From the NCBI GenBank assembly GCA_002698425.1, contig NZXU01000012.1, positions 1 to 62,238 of the forward strand: DNA of 62,238 nt, given 5' to 3'. Both the position numbers and the translations under genes were made by a program. The notes beneath the pieces are model-generated. The model had not been told where the DNA came from. It was given only the letters and a program-made list of their open reading frames with translations, and did not search any database. Below are positions 46,404 to 55,671 of this stretch, piece by piece (within the stretch, counting starts at the first letter, position 1; every line of letters starts with the position of its first letter). This DNA comes from Ahrensia sp. (GTDB lineage: Bacteria; Pseudomonadota; Alphaproteobacteria; Rhizobiales; Rhizobiaceae).

Positions 46404-47276
46404 ATGACGACAAGAACGGTCCGTTTTACCGAACTAACCTATGCGCGTCCGGACGATCCGCCCTTCAAGCGGTGGATGATCCGGACGATCGAGAACATGT
46501 CGGGGCGGGAACGCCTTGCCGATCTCTACGACTATTGGCGCCACGAGATTTTCGGCAAGAGCGACAGCGTCTTCACCGAAATGCTGAACCTCATCGAGGT
46601 GCGCCTGCAGGCCGATGGCCAGTGGCCGCCGGCGGACATTCCCGCGACCCCGATCGTCATGGTCGCCAATCACCCCTATGGCATCGGCGACGGCATCGCC
46701 TTCCTGTCGCTGGCCGAGCAGCTTGGCCGGCCCTTCCGCGTCATCATCAACAACGACCTCCTGAAAGTCCCCGAAATCCGCCCCTATTCGCTGCCGATAT
46801 CGTTCGAGGAAACGAAGCAAGCCGTCGCACTCAATCTGGAGACGCGCAAGGAGGCGGTCCGGCTGCTCAAGGAAGGCGTGACAATCGTCATCTTCCCGGC
46901 GGGCGGCGTGGCGACGGCGCGAAAGGCGCTGGGACGCGCCGAGGATCTGCCATGGAAGATGTTCACCGCGCGGCTGATCCAGGCCGCGAACGCCTCGGTG
47001 ATCCCCGTCTATTTCGACGGCCAGAACGGGCGCCTGTTTCACCTGGTCAGCCAGTTCTCGCTGACGCTGCGCACGTCGCTGCTGATCCGGGAATTCCAGC
47101 GCCTTTCCGGCAGGCAGATCAGGGCGTGGGTCGGCAAGGCGATGCCATGGGACGATCTGTCGAAAATCGGCGACCGGAAACTTCTGCTCGATACAGTTCA
47201 GGCGGCCGTCTTTTCGCTCGATCCCTCGCAGCGTCCGCGCCGACCGGCGAGGGCGTCGATTTCCGAACGCTACTGA
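46404..47276 (+). CDS. Lysophospholipid acyltransferase family protein
   Basis: This 290-residue PlsC-type acyltransferase probably acylates a lysolipid at the inner membrane. The catalytic block is VMVANHPYGIGDG, an HX5D variant of the usual HX4D. The second block FPAGGVATARKALG replaces the usual FPEGT. The combination is a rhizobial subfamily; a role such as ornithine-lipid or phosphatidic acid synthesis is inference. It converges on the secreted beta-repeat gene, overlapping its end by 7 bases. Confidence 0.8.
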   Translation: MTTRTVRFTELTYARPDDPPFKRWMIRTIENMSGRERLADLYDYWRHEIFGKSDSVFTEMLNLIEVRLQADGQWPPADIPATPIVMVANHPYGIGDGIAFLSLAEQLGRPFRVIINNDLLKVPEIRPYSLPISFEETKQAVALNLETRKEAVRLLKEGVTIVIFPAGGVATARKALGRAEDLPWKMFTARLIQAANASVIPVYFDGQNGRLFHLVSQFSLTLRTSLLIREFQRLSGRQIRAWVGKAMPWDDLSKIGDRKLLLDTVQAAVFSLDPSQRPRRPARASISERY

Positions 47277-48217
47277 GTGATCTGTTCCGCGGTCTCGGTA
47301 TCGACCTTGACGACGATGTCGCGGCCGGGCCGGATCGTGATGTCGCGCTGAAAGACGCGGTTCTTGTTCTTGGCGATCACCGTGTAGTCGCCGGCGGCCA
47401 GGATCATGGTCGGGAACGCGCCGACATTCTCGGCGATGATGTCGCCAGAAGCGCCAAGGACCGACCAGGCGGTATCGGCCAGTGGAAAGCCGTTCTTGCC
47501 GCGCACGAGGTTGAGCGTGACCTGGGCTGCGCGATGTTCGACCTTGGCGGTCGTGGTCTTGCCCGCTTCGACCTGGATATCCGCGCGGATCGTGGCGTTC
47601 ACGTCGCCGTAATTCGAGACAATGTGGTAAGTGCCGGCATTCAGGCGGACGGTGCGGCCGGGCCTGACATTGGGAAGGATCAATTGCCGCTCGCCTTCCT
47701 CGTTCTCGCCGTCCTCGTAGATGTTGAAGCGCAGCTTCTGGTCGCGCATCGGAATGCCGTCCGGCAAAACGCCTTCGAGGCGTAGTCCGCCGGCATTGAG
47801 CACCATCGTCTCGTGGCGCGGCTGGTCGCCAAGCTTGATGCGCGTCGTGGCGCCGGCGCGCCCGAAAGCGGCATGAACGAGATAACTGCCTGCCGGAAGC
47901 TGGAGCCTCGTCGATCCGCCTTGTGCGGATGCGAGCAGCGGCAGTTTCCCGTCCGGTCCCGGCTCAGAACCGAAGATACGCCAGATCAGGCCGGTCTTGA
48001 TAACATTGGATTCCTCGGTCAGCAGCGCATCGAGGAAGAGATCGACGCCGGACAATTGCGAGTTCGCACCGTTTTCCAGCCGGGCGGGCGCGTAATTCAC
48101 GATGCCGGGCAATTTCAGGTCGCCGGAAAACGGCTCATCCTGCGCCCGCGCATCAACGGAGACACTCGCCGTTGCGGCAATGAGCAGATATTTCAGGAGG
48201 CGATAATTGGAGCGCAT
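47270..48217 (-). CDS. Secreted protein with three AG-x-Y beta repeats
   Basis: This 315-residue protein has a signal peptide (LLKYLLIAATASVSVDARAQ, cleavage near residue 26). The mature part is beta-rich and has three clear copies of one pattern: LPAGSYLVHAAFGRAG, LNAGTYHIVSNYGDVN and LAAGDYTVIAKNKNRV. Each is followed by a strand and G-x-x-x-x-x-x-V. These look like PEGA/CarboxypepD_reg-type sandwich domains, but I do not recognise the family. The start at 48217 gives a proper signal peptide; a much longer frame upstream overlaps the nitroreductase gene and is rejected. It is divergent from the nitroreductase gene. Confidence 0.75.
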   Translation of the reverse strand: MRSNYRLLKYLLIAATASVSVDARAQDEPFSGDLKLPGIVNYAPARLENGANSQLSGVDLFLDALLTEESNVIKTGLIWRIFGSEPGPDGKLPLLASAQGGSTRLQLPAGSYLVHAAFGRAGATTRIKLGDQPRHETMVLNAGGLRLEGVLPDGIPMRDQKLRFNIYEDGENEEGERQLILPNVRPGRTVRLNAGTYHIVSNYGDVNATIRADIQVEAGKTTTAKVEHRAAQVTLNLVRGKNGFPLADTAWSVLGASGDIIAENVGAFPTMILAAGDYTVIAKNKNRVFQRDITIRPGRDIVVKVDTETAEQITQ

Positions 48218-48325
48218 CTCTATGCCGTCTGTTTCTCCCCGGGAGATGAACTCCATGGCGCTGGCAAATTCAACCCTTCTGCGCCATATCGAGGTGCGAC
48301 CAGAAAAGGAAAATCGAGCTTTTTC

Positions 48326-48916
48326 ATGACCAGGACCGATGCAGTCGTAGACTATTTGAAATCCCGCAAATCCCTTCCGCTGACGATGATGTCCGTGCCG
48401 GGGCCGAGCGCAAGCGAGTTGCGCGACATGCTCGAAATCGCGGCGCGCTCGCCGGATCATGGCCGGCTCGAGCCGTGGCGTTTCATCGTCTATCGCGACG
48501 AGGCGGGCCGGGAGATCGGTGAAAAACTGGCGAAACGCGCCGAGGAGATCAACGGCCCGATGGCGGATGATCAGCTCAATCGGGAGCGTAACCGGCTCCG
48601 CCGCGCACCGGTGGCGATCGGCGTGGTCTCCGCGATCAAGGAGAGCGCAAGTATTCCGGAATGGGAACAATTCCTGTCCGCGGGTGCGGTGGCGATGAAC
48701 CTCGTCCATGCCGCGAACGCCTTCGGATTTCACGCGAACTGGGTGACCGGCTGGTATAGCGACGACGAGAAGGGCAGGGCGATCCTCGGCCTTTCGCCGG
48801 AGGAGCGCATGGCCGGCATCGTGCATATCGGCAGTTGCGACCGGGAGATCGCGGAACGCCCGCGTCCCGATATCGATTCGCTGATTTCCGATTATTCCGG
48901 CGAGTACCAAGGGTAG
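48326..48916 (+). CDS. Nitroreductase family protein
   Basis: This is a 196-residue FMN-dependent NAD(P)H oxidoreductase. The conserved parts are LEIAARSPDHGRLEPWRFIV near the N-terminus and SAGAVAMNLVHAANAFGF, which contact the FMN. It ends with GIVHIGSCDREIAERPRPD. The closest relatives are YdjA-like nitroreductases; the substrate is unknown. It lies 4 bases before the flavin reductase gene, so the two are probably one operon. Confidence 0.88.
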   Translation: MTRTDAVVDYLKSRKSLPLTMMSVPGPSASELRDMLEIAARSPDHGRLEPWRFIVYRDEAGREIGEKLAKRAEEINGPMADDQLNRERNRLRRAPVAIGVVSAIKESASIPEWEQFLSAGAVAMNLVHAANAFGFHANWVTGWYSDDEKGRAILGLSPEERMAGIVHIGSCDREIAERPRPDIDSLISDYSGEYQG

Positions 48917-48920
48917 GGCG

Positions 48921-49523
48921 ATGTTCTACCAGCCTGCCGACGGGCATGGCCTGCCGCACAATCCGTTCAAGGCTATCGTCGCACCGCGGCCGATCGGCTG
49001 GATCTCGACGCGGGCGCCGGACGGAACGCCGAACCTGGCGCCCTATTCCTTCTACAACGCGATCGCCGACACGCCGCCCATGGTCTTGTTCTCGTCATCC
49101 GGTCACAAGGACAGTGTCCAGAATGCGGAGACGACGGGCGAGTTCGTTTGCAATTTCGTCGGCGAGGCGCTGATGAAGGCCATGAACCAGACGTCCTTCG
49201 CCTATGCGAGCAGCATTTCCGAGTTCGCCGAGGCCGGGCTCTCGGAGGCCGGGTGCATGATCGTCAAGGCGCCGCGCGTCGCCGCCGCGCCGGCAGCGCT
49301 TGAATGCGTGGTCGCCGACATCATAAAACTGAAGGACCGCAACCGGCAGCCGGTCGGCAACTGGATCGTCTTCGGCGAGGTCGTCGGCGTGCATATCGAC
49401 GATGCGATGCTCACTGACGGCCATTTCGATCTGGACAAGGCGAAGCCGGTCACGCGTCTCGGCTATCGCGATTTCGGCCTGACGCCTCCGATGATCGAGA
49501 TGTTTAGGCCGGGCGAGGGCTAA
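48921..49523 (+). CDS. Flavin reductase family protein
   Basis: This 200-residue FMN-binding split-barrel protein is related to flavin reductases. It contains FKAIVAPRPIGWISTRAPDG, LAPYSFYNAIADTPPMVLFS and TRLGYRDFGLTPPMIEMFRP, typical of this family. It may supply reduced flavin or reduce a substrate directly. Four bases separate it from the nitroreductase stop, and AGGG lies upstream of the ATG. Confidence 0.9.
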   Translation: MFYQPADGHGLPHNPFKAIVAPRPIGWISTRAPDGTPNLAPYSFYNAIADTPPMVLFSSSGHKDSVQNAETTGEFVCNFVGEALMKAMNQTSFAYASSISEFAEAGLSEAGCMIVKAPRVAAAPAALECVVADIIKLKDRNRQPVGNWIVFGEVVGVHIDDAMLTDGHFDLDKAKPVTRLGYRDFGLTPPMIEMFRPGEG

Positions 49524-49607
49524 GGCCCTAACAAACATGGTGAACGGAACGTAAACCATTTCGCAATAGCGTGAGTCCCGACAAGCCGAGTCCGGGAGTA
49601 ACGCGCG

Positions 49608-50747
49608 ATGATCGTTCAGCATTTCCTGAAATGGAGCCAGTCGGCCGACGTGTCGAAGCGGGCAACTGCGGCCTCGGCGCTGGCGCGGGCCTATCTGACC
49701 TCCGACATGGGATTTGACGAACGCTGCGGGGCCGATGCGGCGATGACCCTCCTGCTCGACGACCCGTCGCCGAAAGTGCGACTGGCATTGGCGGAAGCGG
49801 TCGCGTCGAGCCGCTTTGCGCCGCCCCAGATCGTCGCCGCTTTGGCCGGCGACCAGTATGAAATCGCCAGCCTCGTGATCGCGCGGTCTCCCTTGCTGCG
49901 CGACGGCGATCTGATCGCCCGCGTCGAGATCGCCGAACCGCGTCTGCAGACACTGATCGCGGACCGTCCGGAAGTCTCCGCCGGCCTCGCCATGGCGGTC
50001 GCCGAACACGGCCATCCGGGCGCCGTCGCCACGCTGCTCGCCAACGCCAATGCAAGGGTCGACGATGCTGTTCGCGAGACAATCATCGACAAGCATATCG
50101 GCGATGCGGCCGTTCGCGGCGCATTGCTGAACGATCCGGACCTCTCGCCCGTTCATCGGTTTAGGCTCCTGGAGGCATCCAAACAGGCTTTTGCTGCCGC
50201 GCCATTCGTTACCCGGATCCTCGGCGATGCCGGTGCCCGGCGCGTTAGCGGCGACGCCGCCGCCAATGCGCTCGTTCTGCTCGCGTCTGGACGGATCGAT
50301 GACGGCGTCCACGAATTGATCGGCGAATTGCGCCAGTCCGGCGCGCTGACGACGCGGCTGCTGATCCGGGCGGTCTGTTCCGGCAAGATCGACTTCGTCG
50401 CCCGCGTGCTTTCCGACCTGTCGGACCAATCCTATGCGCGGGTAACCGCCATATTGGTGAGCGAACGCGAGACGCAGCTTCGCGCCCTGTTCGACGCGGC
50501 AGGCCTTGCACGGACAGTGCATGCCCTGTTCTCCTCGGCCATCCGTGTCTGGCGCGATGTCGCCAATGGCCGGCTGAAGATCGGCGCGCAGGAAGTCACC
50601 CGCATGGTGATGGAGGAATTCGAGGCTGAAACCGGCCCGCGCCCGAGCCACGACAATGACGATATCCTCGCCCTGTTGCGGTCGATCTATCTCGACATGA
50701 TCCGGCAAAACGCCCGGAAGCATGCGATGGACCTTGCTGCCGCCTAG
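49608..50747 (+). CDS. DUF2336-domain protein
   Basis: This 379-residue all-helical protein is of the DUF2336 family, abundant in alphaproteobacteria. It has HEAT-like repeat segments (LLLDDPSPKVRLALAEAVAS, LLANANARVDDAVRETIIDK, LLNDPDLSPVHRFRLLEA). No catalytic motif is seen. In Caulobacter and relatives such proteins are regulatory, but nothing assigns a role here. It converges on parE, and the stop codons overlap in a CTAG. Confidence 0.83.
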   Translation: MIVQHFLKWSQSADVSKRATAASALARAYLTSDMGFDERCGADAAMTLLLDDPSPKVRLALAEAVASSRFAPPQIVAALAGDQYEIASLVIARSPLLRDGDLIARVEIAEPRLQTLIADRPEVSAGLAMAVAEHGHPGAVATLLANANARVDDAVRETIIDKHIGDAAVRGALLNDPDLSPVHRFRLLEASKQAFAAAPFVTRILGDAGARRVSGDAAANALVLLASGRIDDGVHELIGELRQSGALTTRLLIRAVCSGKIDFVARVLSDLSDQSYARVTAILVSERETQLRALFDAAGLARTVHALFSSAIRVWRDVANGRLKIGAQEVTRMVMEEFEAETGPRPSHDNDDILALLRSIYLDMIRQNARKHAMDLAAA

Positions 50748-52813
50748 ATATCCAGATCCTTGGCGAAGGCGGCGTTTTCCTGGATGAAGCGGAAGCGGGT
50801 TTCCGCTTTGGTGCCCATCAGGTCGTCCACGACCGTCTTCGTCGCTTCGTCCTGATCTTCCAGAGTTTCCACACGCAACAGCGTGCGCACGCGCGGATCC
50901 ATGGTCGTTTCCTTCAACTGGTTTGCCGACATCTCGCCGAGACCCTTGAAGCGGCTGACCTCGATCTTGCCGCGCCCGGTGAACTCCGTCTCGGTGAGTT
51001 CCTTTCGGTGTGTGTCGTCGCGGGCATAGAGCGTCTTGCCGCCCTGCGTCAGCTTGTAGAGCGGCGGCACCGCGAGGAAGAGATGTCCGTTGCGGATCAG
51101 CTCCGGCATCTCCTGATAGAAGAAGGTGATCAGCAGCGAGGCGATATGGGCGCCGTCGACGTCGGCGTCAGTCATGATGATGACGCGCTCGTAGCGCAGG
51201 TCGCTGTCGCGATATTTCGAGCGGGTGCCGCAGCCGAGCGCCTGGATCAGGTCGGCGATCTGCTGGTTGGCCATCAGCTTGTCACGGCCGGCCGAGGCGA
51301 CGTTGAGGATCTTGCCGCGTAAAGGAAGGATGGCCTGGACCTTGCGGTCGCGCGCCTGCTTGGCGGAGCCGCCGGCCGAATCGCCCTCGACGATGAAGAT
51401 CTCTGCGCCCGCGGCGGAATTCTGGCTGCAGTCGGCGAGCTTGCCGGGCAGGCGCAGCTTGCGCACCGCGGTCTTGCGGTTGACTTCCTTTTCCTGTCGG
51501 CGCTTCAGCCGTTCGTCGGCGCGGTCGACCACCCAGTCGAGCAGCGCGTTGGCTTCCTGCGGCGAGGCGGCGAGCCAGTGATCAAACGCATCGCGCAAGG
51601 CCTGCTCGACGATCCGCTGCGCCTCGGTGGTCGCCAGCCGGTCCTTGGTCTGGCCGACGAATTCCGGTTCGCGCACGAATACGGAAAGCATCGCGGCGGC
51701 CGAGATCATCACGTCGTCGGTGGTGATGACCGAGCCGCGCTTGTTGCCGACCAGTTCGGCATAGGCCTTGAGGCCGCGCGTCATCACCGTTCGCAGGCCC
51801 GCTTCATGCGTGCCGCCCTCGGGCGTCGGGATCGTGTTGCAGTAGGAGTTCACGAAGCCGTCGCCGCCATGCCAGGTGATGGCCCATTCGACGGAGCCGT
51901 GGCCGCCGGGACGTTCGCTCTTGCCGGCGAAGATATTGGCGGTGACGCGTTGCTCGGCGCCGAGGCTCGCTTCGAGGTAATCCTTCAGGCCGCCGGGGAA
52001 ATGGAATACCGCCTTGGGCGGCGTCTGTTCCTTTTCGCCGAGCAACTCCGGGTCGCACGACCAGCGGATCTCGACGCCGCCGAAAAGGTAGGCTTTCGAG
52101 CGCGCCATCTTGTAGAGTCGTGCCGGCTCGAACTTGGCGTTCTTGCCGAAGATGTCCGGATCCGGGTGAAAACGCGTTTTAGTGCCGCGGCGATTGGCGA
52201 CCTCGCCGAGTTCCTCCAGCCCGCCCAGCGGATGGCCGCGCGAAAAGCGCTGGCGGTAGAGCTTGCGGTTGCGGGCCACCTCGACTTCGAGGTCGTCGGA
52301 CAGCGCGTTGACGACCGAGACGCCGACGCCATGCAGGCCGCCGGAGGTTTCGTAGACCTTGGAGTCGAACTTTCCGCCCGCATGCAGCGTCGTCAGGATG
52401 ACTTCCAGCGCAGACTTGTCCTTGTGCTTCGGGTGCGGGTCGACCGGGATGCCGCGGCCATTGTCCGTGACCGTGACATAGCCCTGCGCGTCGAGCGACA
52501 CGTCGATAAAGGTCGCGTGGCCGGCAACGGCCTCGTCCATGGAGTTGTCGATCACCTCGGCGAAGAGATGGTGCAGCGCCTTGTCGTCCGTGCCGCCGAT
52601 ATACATGCCGGGCCGGCGGCGCACCGGCTCGAGGCCCTCTAGGATCTCGATGGCCGACGCATCGTATTCTCCCGACTTTTCGGGCGCGGCCTTGCTTGCC
52701 GCCGCCTTCTGGCGGGGTGCGGGAGTATCCTTGGCGGTCGTGGTGTCGCGCGCGTTTCTTGACGTATCGTCAATAGCGGAGAAGAGATCGCTGCTGTTGT
52801 CGTCCATTGCCAT
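50744..52813 (-). CDS. parE: DNA topoisomerase IV subunit B
   Basis: ParE is the ATPase subunit of topoisomerase IV, which decatenates daughter chromosomes. The 689-residue product begins with about 50 low-complexity residues. The GHKL ATPase domain follows (VIDNSMDEAVAGHATFIDV, TVTDNGRGIPVDPHPK, YETSGGLHGVGVSVVNALSD), then the TOPRIM domain (IVEGDSAGGSAKQARDRKVQ and MTDADVDGAHIASLLI). TopIV rather than gyrase B is chosen for its length and the EGLEPVRRRPGMYIGGTDDK segment. Two starts two codons apart are possible. Confidence 0.93.
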   Translation of the reverse strand: MAMDDNSSDLFSAIDDTSRNARDTTTAKDTPAPRQKAAASKAAPEKSGEYDASAIEILEGLEPVRRRPGMYIGGTDDKALHHLFAEVIDNSMDEAVAGHATFIDVSLDAQGYVTVTDNGRGIPVDPHPKHKDKSALEVILTTLHAGGKFDSKVYETSGGLHGVGVSVVNALSDDLEVEVARNRKLYRQRFSRGHPLGGLEELGEVANRRGTKTRFHPDPDIFGKNAKFEPARLYKMARSKAYLFGGVEIRWSCDPELLGEKEQTPPKAVFHFPGGLKDYLEASLGAEQRVTANIFAGKSERPGGHGSVEWAITWHGGDGFVNSYCNTIPTPEGGTHEAGLRTVMTRGLKAYAELVGNKRGSVITTDDVMISAAAMLSVFVREPEFVGQTKDRLATTEAQRIVEQALRDAFDHWLAASPQEANALLDWVVDRADERLKRRQEKEVNRKTAVRKLRLPGKLADCSQNSAAGAEIFIVEGDSAGGSAKQARDRKVQAILPLRGKILNVASAGRDKLMANQQIADLIQALGCGTRSKYRDSDLRYERVIIMTDADVDGAHIASLLITFFYQEMPELIRNGHLFLAVPPLYKLTQGGKTLYARDDTHRKELTETEFTGRGKIEVSRFKGLGEMSANQLKETTMDPRVRTLLRVETLEDQDEATKTVVDDLMGTKAETRFRFIQENAAFAKDLDI

Positions 52814-52906
52814 CCGTTAGTCGTCGCGGTCCGAAGACCGAATCACTCGTCAATAATGCATGCGCTTGGGCCAAACGCGAACAGGTCCGCCATGACATAG
52901 TGCGCG

Positions 52907-52921
52907 TTTACGGCGATTTAA
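52907..52921 (+). promoter_or_regulatory. CtrA-like box upstream of the pilus operon
   Basis: TTTA-N7-TTAA with exactly 7 spacer bases, one mismatch from the CtrA consensus TTAA-N7-TTAA, lies about 125 bp before cpaB. CtrA controls pilus genes in Caulobacter. A single site of low information content in intergenic DNA is weak evidence. Confidence 0.3.
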
Positions 52922-53046
52922 CCACATCCGCCAAAGCCGACAGTTTGAACAGCCCCGTTACATGATTGTTCACGGTTCCGGGTCATCGTTGCCCAATAAA
53001 ACCGGGGAAAACGGGCATCCGCATTGCGGATTGAGGCTGGGCAACA

Positions 53047-53994
53047 GTGAACAAGAAACTTCTGACCATGGGCGGCATCGCCATCGTATTCGGTGGCCTG
53101 TCCATAATCGCCGCCGATTACTGGCTCAAAAGCAACGTTAAGACGGTCGTCGAGACGGTCGAGGTTGCGGACACCGCCGCGCCGGCGGTCGAGTTCTCCA
53201 GCATTGTCGCGGCAGCGGAGCCGATGCGCTACGGCACGGTGATCGATGCCGGCATGCTAAAGGAACTTCCCTGGCCGAAGGACGCCTTGCCGTCCGGCGC
53301 CTTCACCCATATCGACGAATTCCTCGGCGGCGGTGAACGCATCGCGCTTGCCGCTATCGACGCCAACGAGCCGATCCTCGTCTCCAAGGTCACCGATCCG
53401 AACGACAAGGCAACGCTGTCGCGCCGTATCGAGGACGGGATGCGCGCTGTGACGATCCGTGTCGACGACATCACCGGCGTTGCCGGCTTCATCGTCCCCG
53501 GCGACCGGGTCGACGTGGCGCTGACCCGGACCTTCACGATCGACAAGAAGGACGGCGAAAGCGCTGACGACGTCGCGCCCATCGAGATTTCGCCGGCCGG
53601 CGACCGCACCTTCACCGGCGAGACCGACAGTTTCGTGGCGACCACGATCGTCCTCGCCAATGTCAAGGTGCTGTCGATCGACCAGATCGCCGACGAACGC
53701 CAGTCCGATCCGGTCATCGTGCGTGCGGTGACGATGGAAGTGGACTCGGCCGGCGCGAAATCGCTCGCCGCGGCGCAATCCGCCGGCAGCCTCTCGCTGC
53801 AGCTGCGGCGGGCCGGCGATGTCGCCACCGATGAATTCAAGATGCCCGATCACGGGATCGACCAGGAAATGACGTCGTCTTTCGTGGAGATCGAGCCGAT
53901 CCAACCGATAGTGGCAACCACGGCAAAGGTGACCGTGCGCCGCCGGACCGAGGTGGAAACCTATGATGTCCGCGACGAAGGAGTGAACCGATGA
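53047..53994 (+). CDS. cpaB: Flp pilus assembly protein CpaB/RcpC
   Basis: CpaB is a periplasmic inner-membrane anchored component of the Tad pilus machine. The 315-residue product has one N-terminal helix (LLTMGGIAIVFGGLSIIAAD) and a SAF-domain region (AAAEPMRYGTVIDAGMLKEL, RAVTIRVDDITGVAGFIVPG, then GDRVDVAL). It uses a GTG start. It is the first visible gene of the cpa/tad operon and overlaps cpaC by 4 bases (ATGA). Confidence 0.92.
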   Translation: MNKKLLTMGGIAIVFGGLSIIAADYWLKSNVKTVVETVEVADTAAPAVEFSSIVAAAEPMRYGTVIDAGMLKELPWPKDALPSGAFTHIDEFLGGGERIALAAIDANEPILVSKVTDPNDKATLSRRIEDGMRAVTIRVDDITGVAGFIVPGDRVDVALTRTFTIDKKDGESADDVAPIEISPAGDRTFTGETDSFVATTIVLANVKVLSIDQIADERQSDPVIVRAVTMEVDSAGAKSLAAAQSAGSLSLQLRRAGDVATDEFKMPDHGIDQEMTSSFVEIEPIQPIVATTAKVTVRRRTEVETYDVRDEGVNR

Positions 53995-55361
53995 ACCCTC
54001 GCGGCCGAAATACGATCCTTGCCTGCGTCATGGGAGCGCTGGCGCTTACCGCCATGCCGGTATCCGGCGCGCAGGCCCAGGACGTACTGACGATTTCGAC
54101 GGGCCGGACCAGCCTGATCACCGTCGAGAAGGGCAAGCCGAAGACGATACGCACCCATAATTCCTTCTATGAGATCGTCGTCGGCGATCCGGAAATCGCC
54201 AATGTGCAGCCGCTGACCAACCGGTCCTTTTACGTGCTCGGCATCAATGCCGGCACGACCGGCATCGCGCTGTTCGACGAGCAGAAGAACCTGATTGGCT
54301 CGGTCGATGTCGAGGTGTCCGTCGACACGACGCGCCTGAAGACGGCGATCCGTGAGAACGTGCCGGACGCCAATATCAAGGTCACGACGACGAACGGACA
54401 GGTTGTCCTGTCGGGCTCCGCGCCGGACCAGGTTTCCGCCGACCGCGCCAAGAAGATCGCCGGCAAATTCGCCGGAAACGAGGACGAGATCATCAACTCG
54501 GTCGACGTCACGTCTTCCCAGCAGGTGCAGCTCAATGTCCGCTTCGTCGAGATCAACCGCAATGCGGGTCAGGAACTCGGGGTCAAGATCAACGAGCTGA
54601 GCTACAATTCGGAAACCCGCAATTCCGACCTCGCCACGATTGGCTATGCATCAGTCGGCAACTTCATGGGCACCCTGGTTAGCGGCGGCCTGAATGTCGA
54701 CGTCGCGATCAAGGCTATGGAAGACCGCGGTGTTGCGCGGCGTCTCGCCGAACCGAACCTCGTCGCGCGGTCCGGCGAAACCGCCAGCTTCCTCGCCGGC
54801 GGCGAGTTTCCGATCGCGGTTACCGGCAAGGACGGCGAAGTCTCGATTGAATACAAGAAGTTCGGCGTTGGCCTCGAATTCACTCCGACGGTTCTCAAGG
54901 ATGGGTTGATCTCGCTGGAGATCGAGCCGGAAGTCTCCAGCATCGACGAGGTCTCGTCGACCGGGTTCCCGATCCTGTCGGTGCGCCGCGCCAAGACCTC
55001 CGTGGACCTGAAGAGCGGCCAGAGCTTCATGATGGCGGGATTGTATCAGGCCGATAACGACAATAGCGGCAGCAATCTGCCCGGAACGCGCAAGCTCCCA
55101 GTGATCGGCGCGCTGTTTGCCAGCAAGGAGTTCCAGCGCAAGGAAACCGACCTTGTCATGCTCGTGACGCCGCATCTCGTTCGGCCGGTGCAACCCGGCA
55201 CGCCGATGGCGACCCCGCTCGACGGATCGCGCCCCGCAACCAACAGCGAAATCGTGGTCCTCGGGGTCGATGAAGTCCGCACCTCGGCGACCAGGGCAGG
55301 GGCCGCCACGCTCGTCCCGCAGACATCGGGCCATATCCTGAGCCTCGATATCGGCGGATAG
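53991..55361 (+). CDS. cpaC: Flp pilus secretin CpaC/RcpA
   Basis: CpaC forms the outer-membrane secretin ring through which the Tad pilus passes. The 456-residue protein has a signal peptide (ending near SGAQAQ), an N-terminal pilus-assembly domain (TVEKGKPKTIRTHNSFYEIV), a BON-like module (NVPDANIKVTTTNGQVVLSG) and the secretin domain (VQLNVRFVEINRNAGQELGV, LAEPNLVARSGETASFLAGG). GAAGGAG lies before the ATG, which overlaps cpaB. Confidence 0.94.
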   Translation: MNPRGRNTILACVMGALALTAMPVSGAQAQDVLTISTGRTSLITVEKGKPKTIRTHNSFYEIVVGDPEIANVQPLTNRSFYVLGINAGTTGIALFDEQKNLIGSVDVEVSVDTTRLKTAIRENVPDANIKVTTTNGQVVLSGSAPDQVSADRAKKIAGKFAGNEDEIINSVDVTSSQQVQLNVRFVEINRNAGQELGVKINELSYNSETRNSDLATIGYASVGNFMGTLVSGGLNVDVAIKAMEDRGVARRLAEPNLVARSGETASFLAGGEFPIAVTGKDGEVSIEYKKFGVGLEFTPTVLKDGLISLEIEPEVSSIDEVSSTGFPILSVRRAKTSVDLKSGQSFMMAGLYQADNDNSGSNLPGTRKLPVIGALFASKEFQRKETDLVMLVTPHLVRPVQPGTPMATPLDGSRPATNSEIVVLGVDEVRTSATRAGAATLVPQTSGHILSLDIGG

Positions 55362-55371
55362 GAGTTTCAAA

Positions 55372-55626
55372 ATGCGCAAAGAGATCACATCCGCCATCAT
55401 CGCATTCGCGACTATCTCCCTTGCCGGCTGCGTCGGCCCGGAAGAGACCCACAATGAGGGGGTGACCCTCGGCGCCGGGAACGCGGTGGCCCACAACAGC
55501 GCGCTGCAGATCATCGATCCATGGCCTCCTGGCGTGCAGGACACGGATCTCATCGTCCCGGCCGAGCGCGAGAGCAGCGACACAGCGGCAGTGGGGACCG
55601 ATGTCACGGCGCAGCCCGCGCTCTAG
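55372..55626 (+). CDS. Short CpaD-like pilus lipoprotein
   Basis: This 84-residue protein has a lipoprotein signal with SLAGC (lipidated Cys at about 20). The conserved middle reads GAGNAVAHNSALQIIDPWPP, which matches the core motif of CpaD/pilus-assembly lipoproteins. Usual CpaD proteins have over 200 residues, so this is a very short form or a shortened remnant. It sits between cpaC and cpaE, the place of cpaD. GGAG lies just upstream of the ATG. Confidence 0.75.
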   Translation: MRKEITSAIIAFATISLAGCVGPEETHNEGVTLGAGNAVAHNSALQIIDPWPPGVQDTDLIVPAERESSDTAAVGTDVTAQPAL

Positions 55627-55671
55627 GAACAAATCCGCTTAGCCTGACAACTAATTATAACGACGTGGAAA

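Noticed and set aside
48218..48910. Upstream extension of the secreted beta-repeat gene
   Set aside because: It lies antisense to the nitroreductase gene; the signal peptide begins only at 48217, so the extension is a shadow.
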